64,000 bases of DNA, from assembly GCA_010093515.1 (NCBI GenBank), contig MU001676.1, positions 1,179,982-1,243,981 on the forward strand, given 5' to 3'. Below the pieces are notes generated by a model that had not been told where the DNA came from, searched no databases, and saw nothing but the letters and a program-made list of their open reading frames with translations. Below, piece by piece: positions 45,646 through 58,067 of the stretch. A program made the position numbers and the translations under genes. Origin of the DNA: Lineolata rhizophorae (Eukaryota > Ascomycota > Dothideomycetes > Lineolatales > Lineolataceae). Every line of letters begins with the position of its first letter. Within the stretch, counting starts at the first letter, position 1.

Positions 45646-47560
45646 TCTCCTGTCCAGAAACTTCTTCGTTCTACTTACCGTTGGACTCGAAGCTGGTATA
45701 CTCGGGTGCTGCGTTAACATTCAGAGAATCCTGTTGGACAGTATAATACTAGAACGCAGACCAAACCCATGAGCGCGTCTGCAGCAAGAATCGGCGTCCC
45801 TACTTCAGGATGGTAGCATGTTTTAATCACCGCCTCATTCAATCCGTGGAGAACATTGCCGTCAGCAAAACTGTAGTGGAGGTCAAGGTGCCCGCGTTCT
45901 TCTAGGATCATGGGAACCATGGCAAGACGTTGGATTATATATGTACATTAGAGGCTAGAGGAGTTGATGATAATACTTTTTCGGTTTGTTCTTGATTGAC
46001 TTGTAAGACGCCGAGTGGCATAATCAACAGCTGTTTTGAATGCTGGCGAACGTTATGCACATTCTGCCGAGGACTGTCTTAGCCTCGTAGAGCGCGGGAA
46101 TGACGATGTACATTGTTGGTCGGTGGTTGCTTTTGTCTCAAGGCTGTCAACGAAGGGTGCAGGCCCATTATGGTGTTGTTATGTTGACCCTAATTCCTTT
46201 TGGCTAGTACGTGTCTCTGAAGGACCGCATCGGTGATGACGCCCCAACTGCCTGCTTGGCTTAGTCGAGGTAACCTCTTAGGCTGCAAGTCATGATCAAG
46301 CGGCGATCTCCTGAAGATCCAGGTTGCTAGCTAAAGTAATAGAACTCGATCTTAGGCGTGCATATGCCGTCAATAGTTGGGAATGATGATGCTTAAGTCT
46401 TGCTCGATTGACTCGTCGATTTTGCTCTATATATCGAAGTGAGGATCAATCGAGACTATTCACTATCGTCGGCACCTGTTGAATCCACGCCAACAATCAT
46501 CGATGGTAGTATTAGAAGTGAAGGGTTAAATCTACGAATTGAGATGTGTTACACGTTTCAGCTCGTCGGCGCTAAGAGCAGACGTTAGTTATTTGGTCCG
46601 CTACGGTAACGTACTAAGGAATGCAGGATACTCGACTACCAACATCGTGAAGCCACACAACGGGAGGAAAGTAAACGACTTCCCCGCCCACCGCAAACTT
46701 TTCCGAAAATGCTTCGTTTATCCCGCTGCCTCTTGAAGTATGTTGTGATTACGCACCACCTAGCTAGGTAGATGCAAGCTACCACAAGTAGCATTGGCAC
46801 TGTCGAGGCCCGCATCATCAATAGGAGTGACGTGTTTACTGCCATCTTAACGAGGAAAGGGCGCAGTGAAAGAGAGAGCAAATGCTTCACGCGTCTGAGA
46901 GGGGTCAGACGGGGGGCGATGGCATATTTAAGGCTCAGGATCGGGCGAGGAATGTGTAGTACCAAAGTTAGCAGATGCAAGTTGTCGTCATTCGCGCTGC
47001 CCATTCTGTCCGCTCTAGGGAGTACGGTTCGAGCCGCGATTTCAATAACTTACTATGTATATTTAACCATAGTCGTTCAAAACCTGCCGCTAGTGGTTTA
47101 CAAATCACTGCAGAAATGCTAGTCTCTCAGTTTTCCCTAGCCGTGAACCAATACGTCACAAAACTAACGCACGAACATCTGAAGGGTTGAATGACGAAGG
47201 CGTCTGGAGGATGCGTTCTCCCACTCGCAGGACATGACACGAACCCTTGCAAGATAATGTAAGGGCAATAAAAACATTGAATGGAAATGCGTCATTTGAG
47301 GACATAAAGCGTTCTCGGGCCACGGGCTGCATTGATGGTCTATAGTCCTAAGGACCGCTGGGCGCTTTTCAAGACTGGTTGCGACGCATCTCTAATACAC
47401 TAGGCAGCTCTAACTAGAAAGGTGCACGGCAATGATGGTGAGCTCCGTAGCAGTCATAAAGCCCCCGCCAAGGGAGTTCCTTTTTTGGTGTCTGTCTCGT
47501 TGCGCAGGTACAATCCTACCGTACAATGCACCAAGCCAAATACATGAACGCCCGGGTGCT
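45646..47560. other. AT-richer gene-free interval
   Basis: About 1.9 kb between the F-box-like gene and the PP2A gene contain only short frames without recognisable motifs. The composition is more A+T-rich than the flanks. GGTTCGAGCC at 47026-47035 resembles a tRNA B box but does not fold into a T arm. Confidence 0.5.
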
Positions 47561-48804
<1,244 letters not shown>

Positions 48805-49411
48805 GCTGATAGCGCTGCCAGGGCCGCCTTCGGGGTGGGGCGTGGGGTCGGCGTGTTATCGCGGCAGCGGCGGCCGGGCAACGGCGCGGGAAGAATGGAG
48901 GCGGACTAGGGACGGAGAAGACAAGGTCGGGGGCAGGGGGCGGGCGCGAAGCGGCGGGGACGGTAGGCGGAGGGCGCGGCGTGGCCAGCTTCGGCGTGGC
49001 GGTGTTGTGGTGCGGTTGTGGGCGGTGGACGGAGTGACGATGCTCTCTTTGGGCGGGCCGCGCCTGGCTGCTGTGGTCGCGGGCGCCCGGCTCTCGGCCC
49101 TCTCGGCGGAACCGGTTTTGCCGGGGCCCCGCGCGTTCGCGCGCCCGCCGTCACCAGTTGCATCGGAGCACCGTTCACCCTTCACAACTTCACGCCCTGG
49201 GAGCAGCCGATTCACCGCGCCATACCCACGAACGAATGCGATTCTGTTTACCCAAATAATACAAAGATTGCAGCGCATCCTTTCGCCCCTCACATGAAGA
49301 GAGAACAACAATTTACAACAATCCTTCATGCCATTACTAGAATGCCACCGACTTCCTTGCGCACGACCTCTCCGTCTCGTTCACCACCGGCGCCAGCAGG
49401 ATTGGCAACGC
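48805..49411. promoter_or_regulatory. PP2A upstream region
   Basis: These 607 nt lie between the PP2A start and the stop of the next minus-strand gene. The first 400 nt are GC-rich and probably contain the PP2A leader and promoter. Open frames here are low-complexity. Confidence 0.4.
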
Positions 49412-50482
49412 CTAGTTATCCTGGCGCTGACTCGTTTTGCAGTTACGCCTTGTATCCTTGCCATGTCCGCTCTCTCTATCTTCCTCCGATATGGTGGGTA
49501 AGGCCCCTTTAACTGTATGCTTTCGTTTGCTGTGGGGTTTGCCGCCCGGATCGTGGGCTTGTCCTTGCCGACCCCTTCCCATGTCTTCCATGCCGACTAC
49601 CTGTTCATCCGCCCGTCGTTCTTCCTCTGGATCGTCTTCGATAGCCTCTTCATCCGCCCAACCTTCCTCGGCTAAGCCTTCAGCCGCCTGCCGTCTTCTC
49701 TCGAACGCTTCTTCATCTGCCTGATGTTCTCCTTCGGGTGCTTCTTCATCTGTCTGTCGTGATGTCTCAGCTGCCTCTTCGTCCGTTCGTGGTTTTGCCG
49801 ATCGCAGCACAGTCTTGAATACGCGTCGAATTTTCTCAGATGGGAGCCGCCAGCACTTGCCGAAAATGGATGCCGCGAACTGGAGGCGCAGTCGGCATCT
49901 ACCGAAGTTAGGGTTCGTTGACAAGAGAACCAAGATGCTGATCAGCCCTGCATGGGCTATCCAAATCCATAATAGCGCCCTGGATACGGTGCAGGCCTCT
50001 TTGTAGGTGTCGTACGAAAACCGGTGGGGGCCAAAGAGATTTGGAAACTGTGAGGCGCCGCAAGCCACCGTTTGCGTAGTCCACTTATAGTCGGCATCGT
50101 GCCATGTGAAACCATCATTGCCTCCCCCGTTCGCCATTCTCTTAGGGTCAAAACTTGCCGATAATGAAGCGGTCACGCTCGTCGCTGTGACGCTGGCGAT
50201 CGAAAGGCACAGCAGGAAGAAGAATATCCATCGTAAATAGTAGTACTGGCTCCCACGCACAGAAGCCACGGCGACCATGCCGCCCGTCATCAGTGACACG
50301 CTGGCAAACGTGGCTCTGAGCAGGACCACCCAGTGATCGGTCGTTTCTGGAGGTGGTATTGCGCACATGCCTCCATTGAGAAAGATCGCAAGCCAAACTT
50401 CGAAACCGACCGACAAGGTAGATGGGAACCAGGTGAATGTCAAGACGGCACGAATAGCCCTCTCTATTGGGTATGAAGCCAT
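49412..50482 (-). CDS. Four-span membrane protein with acidic DEEA-repeat tail
   Basis: A single exon of 356 aa. Hydrophobic segments lie near residues 12-35 (AVLTFTWFPSTLSVGFEVWL), 49-72 (WVVLLRATFASVSLMTGGMV), 83-107 (LRWIFFFLLCLSIASVTATS) and 168-190 (ALLWIWIAHAGLISILVLLS). The loop before span 4 holds two Cys (VACGAS and EACTVS) that could form a disulfide. The cytosolic tail from about residue 230 repeats the motif (T/A)DEEA five times (TDEEAAE, TDEEAPE, ADEEAFE, ADEEAIE and a degenerate ADEQ), with Gln/Arg-rich spacers, and ends in a basic region. No known family was recognised. It may be lineage-specific: the repeat tail suggests slippage during DNA replication, while the membrane part looks constrained. 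Confidence 0.7.
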   Translation of the reverse strand: MASYPIERAIRAVLTFTWFPSTLSVGFEVWLAIFLNGGMCAIPPPETTDHWVVLLRATFASVSLMTGGMVAVASVRGSQYYYLRWIFFFLLCLSIASVTATSVTASLSASFDPKRMANGGGNDGFTWHDADYKWTTQTVACGASQFPNLFGPHRFSYDTYKEACTVSRALLWIWIAHAGLISILVLLSTNPNFGRCRLRLQFAASIFGKCWRLPSEKIRRVFKTVLRSAKPRTDEEAAETSRQTDEEAPEGEHQADEEAFERRRQAAEGLAEEGWADEEAIEDDPEEERRADEQVVGMEDMGRGRQGQAHDPGGKPHSKRKHTVKGALPTISEEDRESGHGKDTRRNCKTSQRQDN

Positions 50483-50970
50483 TAGGTAAATGCCTGACCA
50501 ATCGATAAAGACCTATGTAAATGAAAGTGCTCTGAAGCGATAGTGAATGCGGGATGTTGATAGACACGAGCCGGACGCAACAAGCTGCAGAAACTTAAAT
50601 TTTGTTTCGAATGATATTGCTAGGGAATGTTTTGGTTGTGCATGAGAAGGGTACCACGAGAAGAAGGCTGGAGGGAAGGGTCGAGAGGCAGGAAGATTCT
50701 CATTCTGTCATCTTACGCGCAAGCTACGTACCTTGTAGGGCAAGTACAACTACCTATGCAGTCTAGCTACCCCTTAGGAATCAACTGGTATGTTCTAATT
50801 TACTAGACTGGAAGTCCCGTGCCCGCGATCGTCATGGCAAATATTGCTTGTCACTCTTCGGCTGGACCGCTCCGGACAAGTGCCGTGACGATGAGAAATT
50901 CCAATGGCTAACGGTTTGACGATAGTATATACAGACAGAACCAACTGCAGCCGAGCCGCATGGACTTTGC
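50483..50970. other. Spacer between membrane protein and peroxidase-WSC genes
   Basis: This 488-nt spacer holds the promoter of the membrane-protein gene and the 3' end of the peroxidase gene. No gene was seen. Confidence 0.45.
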
Positions 50971-53900
50971 CTAAGAGACCTTTTCATATAGCGAGAGCCT
51001 ATTTCCGGCGCCACAGAGTTGTTGCTCATCGCCCGCGCACGCAAAACTGCAGTCGGTCTCAGGAGCGTCGCTTGTCGGGTTGGAAAAGCCATCTCCACAG
51101 TAACACTCCTGGCCATACTCTGTACCGAAGTAAGTACTACCGTCGCAAAAGTCCGCGCACATTTCGACAGTGAGCTGTGCATCGAAGAGAGTCATGGCAT
51201 CAAGTACGCGTGCTCCCACTGAGTCCGTCTTGCAGCCCACATAGCTGTATCCTGGTATCTCGGCATTGGCAGGGCCGGCTGGTGGTTCTTCGTTGCTAGT
51301 ACTCTTAAACAGGGTCAGCCGGTTCGGCCCGCCGCAATTCGCGTTCGCGTCGCCCGAGCATGCCATGTTGCAGTCGCTCTCGTCAGCTTCTTCCGTCGAA
51401 CCCGTAAACCGGTCTCCACAGTAACATTCGCCGGCGTACTCGACCCCGAAGTAAACATTGCCACCACAGAAGGATGAGCACATTTCGTATGTCATGCTGC
51501 CACTGGTAGTTGATTTCGAGGTTAGGACGCGGGCTCCTACCGAGTCGGTATAGCAACCCTGATATGCCCATCCAGAAACAGAAGGGCCAGATGTTGTCGG
51601 ACTTGGCGACTCGGTCGTGGTCGTGGAAGTCATCGTGATGAAGGTTGAGGAGGAGCTGATCGAGCTCGTCGGAACGACGAAACTACTGCTGGAGCTAGTT
51701 ACGACGGTGGAGCTGCTGACGTAACTGACCGGGGCATTGCTCGTGCTCGAAGAAATGGCTGCGCTCGAGGTGGATGCCGATTCCGACGAGCCCATGGCGT
51801 ATATATTGATACGGTTGCCTGCCCCGCAGTATTGCGTGGAATCGCCGGCACAGAGAAATGAGCAGTCGGACTCGGGCTTTTCTTCGGTCTCACCAAGGGT
51901 CTGCCCACAATAGCACTCCCGGCCATACTCCATGCCAAAATACGCGGCATCGCCGCAATAATCGGCGCAACTCTCCGCGGTTAGATCATCGCTGGCCATA
52001 AAACCACCATTTAGTACTCTGTCGTCAACGGAATCCTCAAAACAGCCCTCGTACTCATAGCCAGCAACGTCCCCATGGCCAACTGGCTCGTAATCCGAGT
52101 TCTCGTACACGCTCAATCGATATCCAGCGCCGCACATTTCCTCGGCGTTGCCTCCGCATGCCATGCTACAATCCGACAGTGCCGCTAGCGAACTGTCCTC
52201 GTCCAATTCGTTGCCGCAGTAGCACTCGACCCCGTACTCGGTCCCAAACAGTTTAAAGCCATCGCACAAGTCCGCACACAAGGCTGTGTCCATGGCGTCG
52301 TCTACATGGGTCGCCCCGCTTAAGGCTCGCTGAGCTGTGTTGCTGTCCGTATAGCACCCGTTGAAGGAGTACCCCGAAGGTTGAGGCGTTGACGTTGGCG
52401 GATCAGAACTGAGAGTCGAACAGGCTGTAGGAAGGGTGCTCGCGTCCTTGAAACCATCTATGATGGCCTCAGTGCCGCTACCGACGGAGATGTCGAATTT
52501 GGTGTTTTCAACCTGCGTGGAATCGAGGGGGTAGGTCGCAGAGTACAAACTGTACAAACCTATTGCTGTCTCTTCAACCATGGGAACTGTCGACGTCTGC
52601 AATTCTGGGACCGTCGTGCTAGGTCTGGGGCCCTTGAGGGTCAGGATTAACGTGGGGGCTGCTTCGCCGTCACGGACGGCGGCAACGATAGTTAGAGTCT
52701 GCTTCCCTTCACTATCAGGTGTTGGGTCTAAGCAGGATTGCTCCTTTTGCAACATGACGGCATCTTGAACAGGGAATCCGCTTCCGTTGTTGTCGTGGAG
52801 TTCCGTACTTCCACCTACAAGGGTGACTCGGACGCTGAAGGATGAAATTGACGACCCCGTGGACATTTCCGAAGAGAAACCGAAAAACTAAAACGTCAGA
52901 TAGCCGCATGAACTAGTGGAATTAGGCCATATACCTACAGAGAACTCATCATCGAATCCCGACGCAGTCCCGACAGATTGAGTATCGATCGTGCAATCGC
53001 CGCAGCCGTCCCCGCCTTCACGGTCTTTGTACACGAGCTGGACAGCTGCAATTTGGCGCTCGGTAGTCCTGATGCGAATTTCGCCTGTGAAGGAGAGATC
53101 TGTTCCGCCGTCGAGAAGAGACAGCTGTAGCCCGTAGGGCTTTACCTCGTAAGGCTCGATTGGGTCCGAGAATATGGTTCCCGTAGGTACGACTTCAATC
53201 ATCTTTTGCAACACCGTGGAGCAAGTACTCGCGAAAACCTCCGGATCGGTCATCGCAGCGATCGTCGCGTTGCTGTCGGCTTGGAAGACTCGACGATCCG
53301 AATCGTGCCCGATGTTTCGAGAGGGCCCCACAACCAAAGGATCGGTCGAGCTCCCATCGAGGAATTCGGTGGCAATTCTGTTGTCAAAGACCTGCGTCGA
53401 ATCGAAGTGCTTGAATTCGTCCTCTGCCGTTCCGGGCGGGACGATATCTGGAAAGTTTTCTGAATGCACACCCCCGAGAGTGTGGCCGCAGGCCGTGACC
53501 GCAATCATCTCGCTCGTGTCGAATCCCATCCTGGCAAATTGGTTCTGGAAAGTGAAGAGGGAGTTTTGCGGGAGAGGGACGCCGGTCCCTCCAGCGGTCG
53601 TGGCATCTTGCCTCCCAGCCCTTATTCGCACCACTGGTCCGCCGCACGACCTGACGGCCGTGTACATTCCGGTGGCGATCAAGTCTGCCATGGACGACCG
53701 GCTCGTGAGGAACGGGGTGAAGGTTTCAAGTGTGGTCGCAAAGGCCGCTCCGATGTTGTCGCCGCCCATCTCGAACATGAGCGATGCGTCTAGACCGCCC
53801 GTTCCCTGGATGACGTTACCGGTCGCCATGTCGTGGAACGCCGTCCGAATCCATTCCGCCGCCGCAACGCGCCCCGGCCCTTGTGCGGAAAAGTCGCAGG

Positions 53901-54063
53901 GGGTCACAGCTTCTGCAAATCCGCGCGCACGATAGCCGTCAGTGAGGAACATGATGTCCTCGATCTCGTCCACCACAGGAGAAGGCCACGTGGGAGCTGC
54001 TACAGCCGCGAGCGGCGCCGTAGCGGCAAGCCATGCCAAACTGGATATGGAGAATTTGGGCAT
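50971..54063 (-). CDS. Secreted heme peroxidase with four WSC domains
   Basis: Two exons, 54063-52939 and 52887-50971, give 1013 aa. The 51-nt phase-0 intron is required, because the first frame otherwise stops 16 codons later and the second has no independent signal. A signal peptide (MPKFSISSLAWLAATAPLAA) precedes a plant-type (peroxidase-catalase superfamily) heme peroxidase domain. AAEWIRTAFHDMATGN holds the distal Arg and His, and IAVTACGHTLGGVH the proximal His. After a linker domain come four WSC domains, near residues 545-635, 650-735, 805-895 and 915-1005. Each has the C-Y-C-G and C-A-G-D/C-G-G cysteine pattern (for example FGTEYGVECYCGNEL). A Ser/Thr-rich, probably O-glycosylated linker lies between WSC2 and WSC3. 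No C-terminal membrane anchor is seen. WSC domains bind glucan or xylan-type polysaccharide, so wall- or plant-polymer-bound oxidation is inferred. Confidence 0.9.
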
Positions 54064-56774
54064 TACAAAATATTAAGTAGAACAGCGAAAATCAAACGAG
54101 TGACTTTAAAGAGAATCGGGCAAAAGATTGGGACTGAAACGAGTGACGGAGCCGACTGACGGGCTTGGGTTGTCAACAGTTGCACACCAGAACTACCATT
54201 TCGAAAAGAAAGGTGTTGGGGGATAGGGCGGAAGGCGCGAGTTCTCAAAGAGGCCAAAATAAAAGCCCCTATAAAGCCAAGGGTAGCGGCGCGGGACACA
54301 CTTCATGGATTCGCTCAGTAGCCGGAAAAAGCGTCTTCACATACCAAGGCTGATGGTAAGAAAGGACGCCATTGGTCTGGGCGACCCGTCCTTGACGCAT
54401 CCCTTTTCGTAGCTTCGTGTGGCTGATAGAGCCGCCCGCCTTGGGTGGCGCCAGCATTGTACATAGCGAGGCAGACGCCATGCGATACTGCACGCTCGCT
54501 ACTGCGCCGTTCTCTGTTCTGGCCACGGACCGAGAGATTTGCGGATCAAACGCGATCCCCGTCGGCCTTGGTTAAGGCACCCTCCAACGTCTTCACCTCT
54601 ATCCGCAGAATGTCAATGGCTGCAACCGACCACGACAACCGCTCTACAGCCATGGCGACTTGATAACCTGCCGCTCTTGGTATGCGCCATGGAGATGGGA
54701 AAGGAAAAGGGGCATCCCTTTTGGGGTGTAAGTGTTATTGCAAAAATGCGCCACAGGGCACTGGCAGCCGATAGGCGTCGCCTCGCTGTGCCACGACCGA
54801 CACGGACGCACTACGTAGTACGTAAGTACTTTTGTACGTAGTAGATTGGCCTAAAAATACCCGAGCAATACCCGAGCGCCTCTTCCGGCTGATCAGTGGA
54901 TCTGGAACAGCACTATGTAGGTATGTACCTACTACGAATGCACGTGGTGACAGTGTCCGGAACATTGTACGTAGTATTGTGCTGGACCTGAACTAGGTCG
55001 TATGTTTTGGCCTCCAGATTCTATCTGGTGGATAGGCGAGCTAACGACGTGCGGATTGTTGCATTGGAAGCCGTGGACCGAGGGATGCGAGGAATGCCCT
55101 GTTCCTCTAAGGGTTCTACCACGCAATAAGGACTCGAACGCTAACATATCGCGTAATCCGGGCCAAGGAAATTCCGATCCGCTACGCAAGTTGTGGAAGA
55201 GGCGAAGAGCATTTGTGGTTTCTCGCGATCACGTCACAGCCAACGCTGCGTCGCAGCGGGCGCTCGACGGAACGCTAGCCGGTCCGCAACGCCGTCCCAG
55301 GGCTGCTCGCCGGCGGCGTCCCGAGGTCCGGTTCAGGGTCCTTAGCGCTTAAGTGATCAGCAGCGGGCAGCGTGGACGTCGCGCCGGTTCCTCTTCGGCA
55401 CCCCGAGCTGGTCGAAAGCTACGTAGTATGTAGACGTTCCGAACCGCAAACGCAAAGCCCTCGACGCGAATATTGCTCGACGATTGGCGACCTAAGGACA
55501 TGCTTGTGGTTTGCAGTGCCGCTAAAGCACCGCATGCAAATACGAGCCAATCGGGAGCCCAAAGGGGGGTGATGTCATCGCGTCCGGGTTCCTAGACCGC
55601 CTGCACGGAGGAAACTCCATCTGCGTGCGTAGTAGGCGCGCGGATTACCCGCGAGGAGAAGGTGTATTTATCCGGCGCGGCCAAGCAAAGAACGGAGCGC
55701 GGATTGGGCTTGGTGACGGCGAATGTCTCGGTGCTCGAGGTACGGCAACTGCGACAACGTTCGTCCTCCGAGCGGGAGGGGCAGTTCGTATTGAAACCGC
55801 CGGGGACGTCTCGTTCGATTCTGTGCTCTGGTCACGCCTGACCGTTGGCCAATTGTCGCTCAGAACGCTGCAAGAGCCTTTTGGCGCTTTTTGGGCTGTG
55901 TGTACCCGGTGCTCAGGCCAGCCAACGGTGGAAGCTTGGCCTCTGCACGTGCCGAGCAAGAACGACTCGGGAGGACGGCGCGCGGGGAGGGCAACCAAGG
56001 AACGGACGCGCAAAACGGACGAGGGTCATCAAGACGCGGCCCCTGGACGGCAGGAGCACGCTCGCTAAGCCCGGCCTGGTCTTCTCGGGCCCTGCGGGCC
56101 TGGCTCGGCTCGTGGCCGCTTAATTGTTCGGCCTCATTAAACTCCCGCGAGGGCGCGCGCGTCGCTGCGCCCGCGGGCGGTGAGTGGGCGGCTTTGCGCT
56201 GTGGCGCGGCGTGCCAGGCGGCCGGCGGCGACCGAGGGCCGGCGGGCCCAGTCGCGGCCCCGCGGCGAGGGGGAGCCTCGGCCGCCAAGCGCGCCGGGAG
56301 GCCTCGTCTTGCCGCTTGGGCCGCACCTGACAGGCTCGACGGGTCACCACCCCCCGGCGTCCTTCAGCCGTCCCCCTGCCCGCTGCCACTCCCCGGCCAG
56401 TTCCAGGCCAAGTTTTTCCCGGCTGGGGAAAATGGGGTCACTAAATCCAGCCACTGCGGAGAAAGGTGCCTGCATCGTCCGGCGACAGTCGCGCGTCTTT
56501 CCCCCTTCCGCTCCGCTCTCACCAACCGCAACCCGCACGGCGACATCGGCCTCGAGTCCTCGACCACCGTACTATTCGACCGAATGGCGCGGCGCCCGAA
56601 CCGCTGTCATGCTCTGCGCAGGTAGCATCGCGTGTTGATCCTCCCGCCGCAGCTGGGCAGTCCTGTGCTCCCGGTTGACGTACCATCTCACCACCGCCTC
56701 ACCACCTCACCCACCTCTCGTCGCCGACCCGCACGCTCGTCTTCGGCGGCCGCCCGCAGGTCGCGCCCGCCAGC
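54064..56774. other. Long divergent intergenic region
   Basis: About 2.7 kb separate the peroxidase-WSC gene (minus) from the multi-span membrane protein (plus). Several TACGTAG-type palindromic motifs lie at about 54811-54845, 54966-54973 and 55420-55432. The last 700 nt are GC-rich and probably leader. No coding gene was recognised. Confidence 0.45.
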
Positions 56775-58067
56775 ATGGAGTCCCCCAGCGTCCTCAAGCG
56801 GGAGGTCTCCAAACCTACCGATCCGGATGGGCTCGTCCTCGAAGGCTGGGCCCAGGGCTTCATGGTCGGCTCGCTCATCATCATGTCCTCCATCACCCTC
56901 GCCAACATGAGGAAGGGTGTCCTCCTCCACAAGCTCATTTTGCTCGAAGTCAGTCCACCACACTTGGACGCAGCGGCGCGCTAGTTACTGATCCTTTCGC
57001 AGCTGCTTCTCGGCATCTGGCACGGCTTCTGGATCTTGCTCCACAATCCCATGTACGCGTGGTGGCTGTCCGTCAGCGCTATATTCCTCAACGCCTCCTG
57101 GTCCCTCCACAACGTCATCGCCTGGATGAAAATCAAACCTTTCCTACGTCGTCCCATCAGCCTCCTCTTCATCTGGAGCGTCATCCTCGTGCAGCCGTAC
57201 TGGGTGCTCGAAATCTACGCCAATTTTGCTTACTTCCACAACGTCAACACCATATTCCTGCGGACACGGCCGTGGGAGGCGCTCTGCCGGTAAGATTTAG
57301 ATCTTCTTTGTAACGCCGAGGGAGCGCTGACGACCGATAGCGACCCTTGGTGGATTGCGACTACCGTGTTGCTGTTTTACAACATCAAGACTCGTTACGA
57401 GCTATCGCTCAGCGAGATCATCCGTCTCTCTCCTCGTTTTGGCGTCATGCTTGGCGCCATGATTATCAGCATTATTTTCATCGTTTTAGACGTCTGCTCA
57501 GTCACCAACACATTCGACGCGTCCGGCCTTCCCGTCGGCATAAACCCTTTCTGGAAGATTAGCTTCGTTTTCAAGTGTCTTACGGACTCGGCCATCCTCG
57601 ACGACTTCAAGACCGCCTTGGACAGGCTGCGGGCCTATAAGGTCAGCCGACTCGGAAGCTTCGCCATCGACAGCAGCGATCAAAGGATGCGTGACGATGG
57701 CGAACTCGAAGCCCAATGGTCTTCCGTGGCCAACCCCCGCCACGAAGACCGACTTCCTAGTCCCGACAGCGTCTACTTTCCTCATAAATGGCGAGAGACG
57801 AACACGCGAAAGAGCCATTTCGAGAAAATACCCCAGGGTAAAAAGCGGTATCTCGCGAACGGAAACAGTCGAGACCGGGACGAGGTAGGGCCATCTTCGG
57901 TCGATCCCAAGCATCGGCGACAGCCGAGTCCTCCGCGTACGTTCGACCCTAACGATAGTACCTTGGAGCTGCACGACGTGGGAAATCTTGCAGGGGGTGA
58001 CTACGCACGCGCCATGCGGGAGGTGTCGCTCGACTCGGACAACCCACCTGGTCACAAGCGTGCTTAA
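56775..58067 (+). CDS. Multi-span fungal membrane protein, function unknown
   Basis: Exons 56775-56948, 57003-57289 and 57341-58067 give 395 aa. The N terminus MESPSVLKREVSKPTDPDG is followed by about seven hydrophobic segments: GFMVGSLIIMSSITLANM, LLLGIWHGFWILLHNPMYAW, WLSVSAIFLNASWSLHNVIA, ISLLFIWSVILVQPYWVLEI, WIATTVLLFYNIKTRYEL, FGVMLGAMIISIIFIVLDVC and FWKISFVFKCLTDSAIL. The cytosolic C-terminal third is hydrophilic and charged. The spacing and the D-x-C-S-V-T and P-F-W-K-I motifs recall fungal integral membrane families of unknown role. No transporter signature is apparent. Both introns are short (54 and 51 nt) and their junctions keep hydrophobic segments continuous, which supports the model. 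A sensory or lipid-related role would be speculation. Confidence 0.8.

Noticed and set aside
47026-47035. tRNA B-box-like GGTTCGAGCC
   Set aside because: The flanking bases do not form a T stem, and no anticodon or D arm is found upstream. A similar string near 39443 fails the same test.
50971-52866. WSC-domain frame as a separate gene starting at 52866
   Set aside because: It has no signal peptide of its own, the frame is open upstream to an acceptor site at 52888, and the peroxidase frame joins it in phase across 51 nt.
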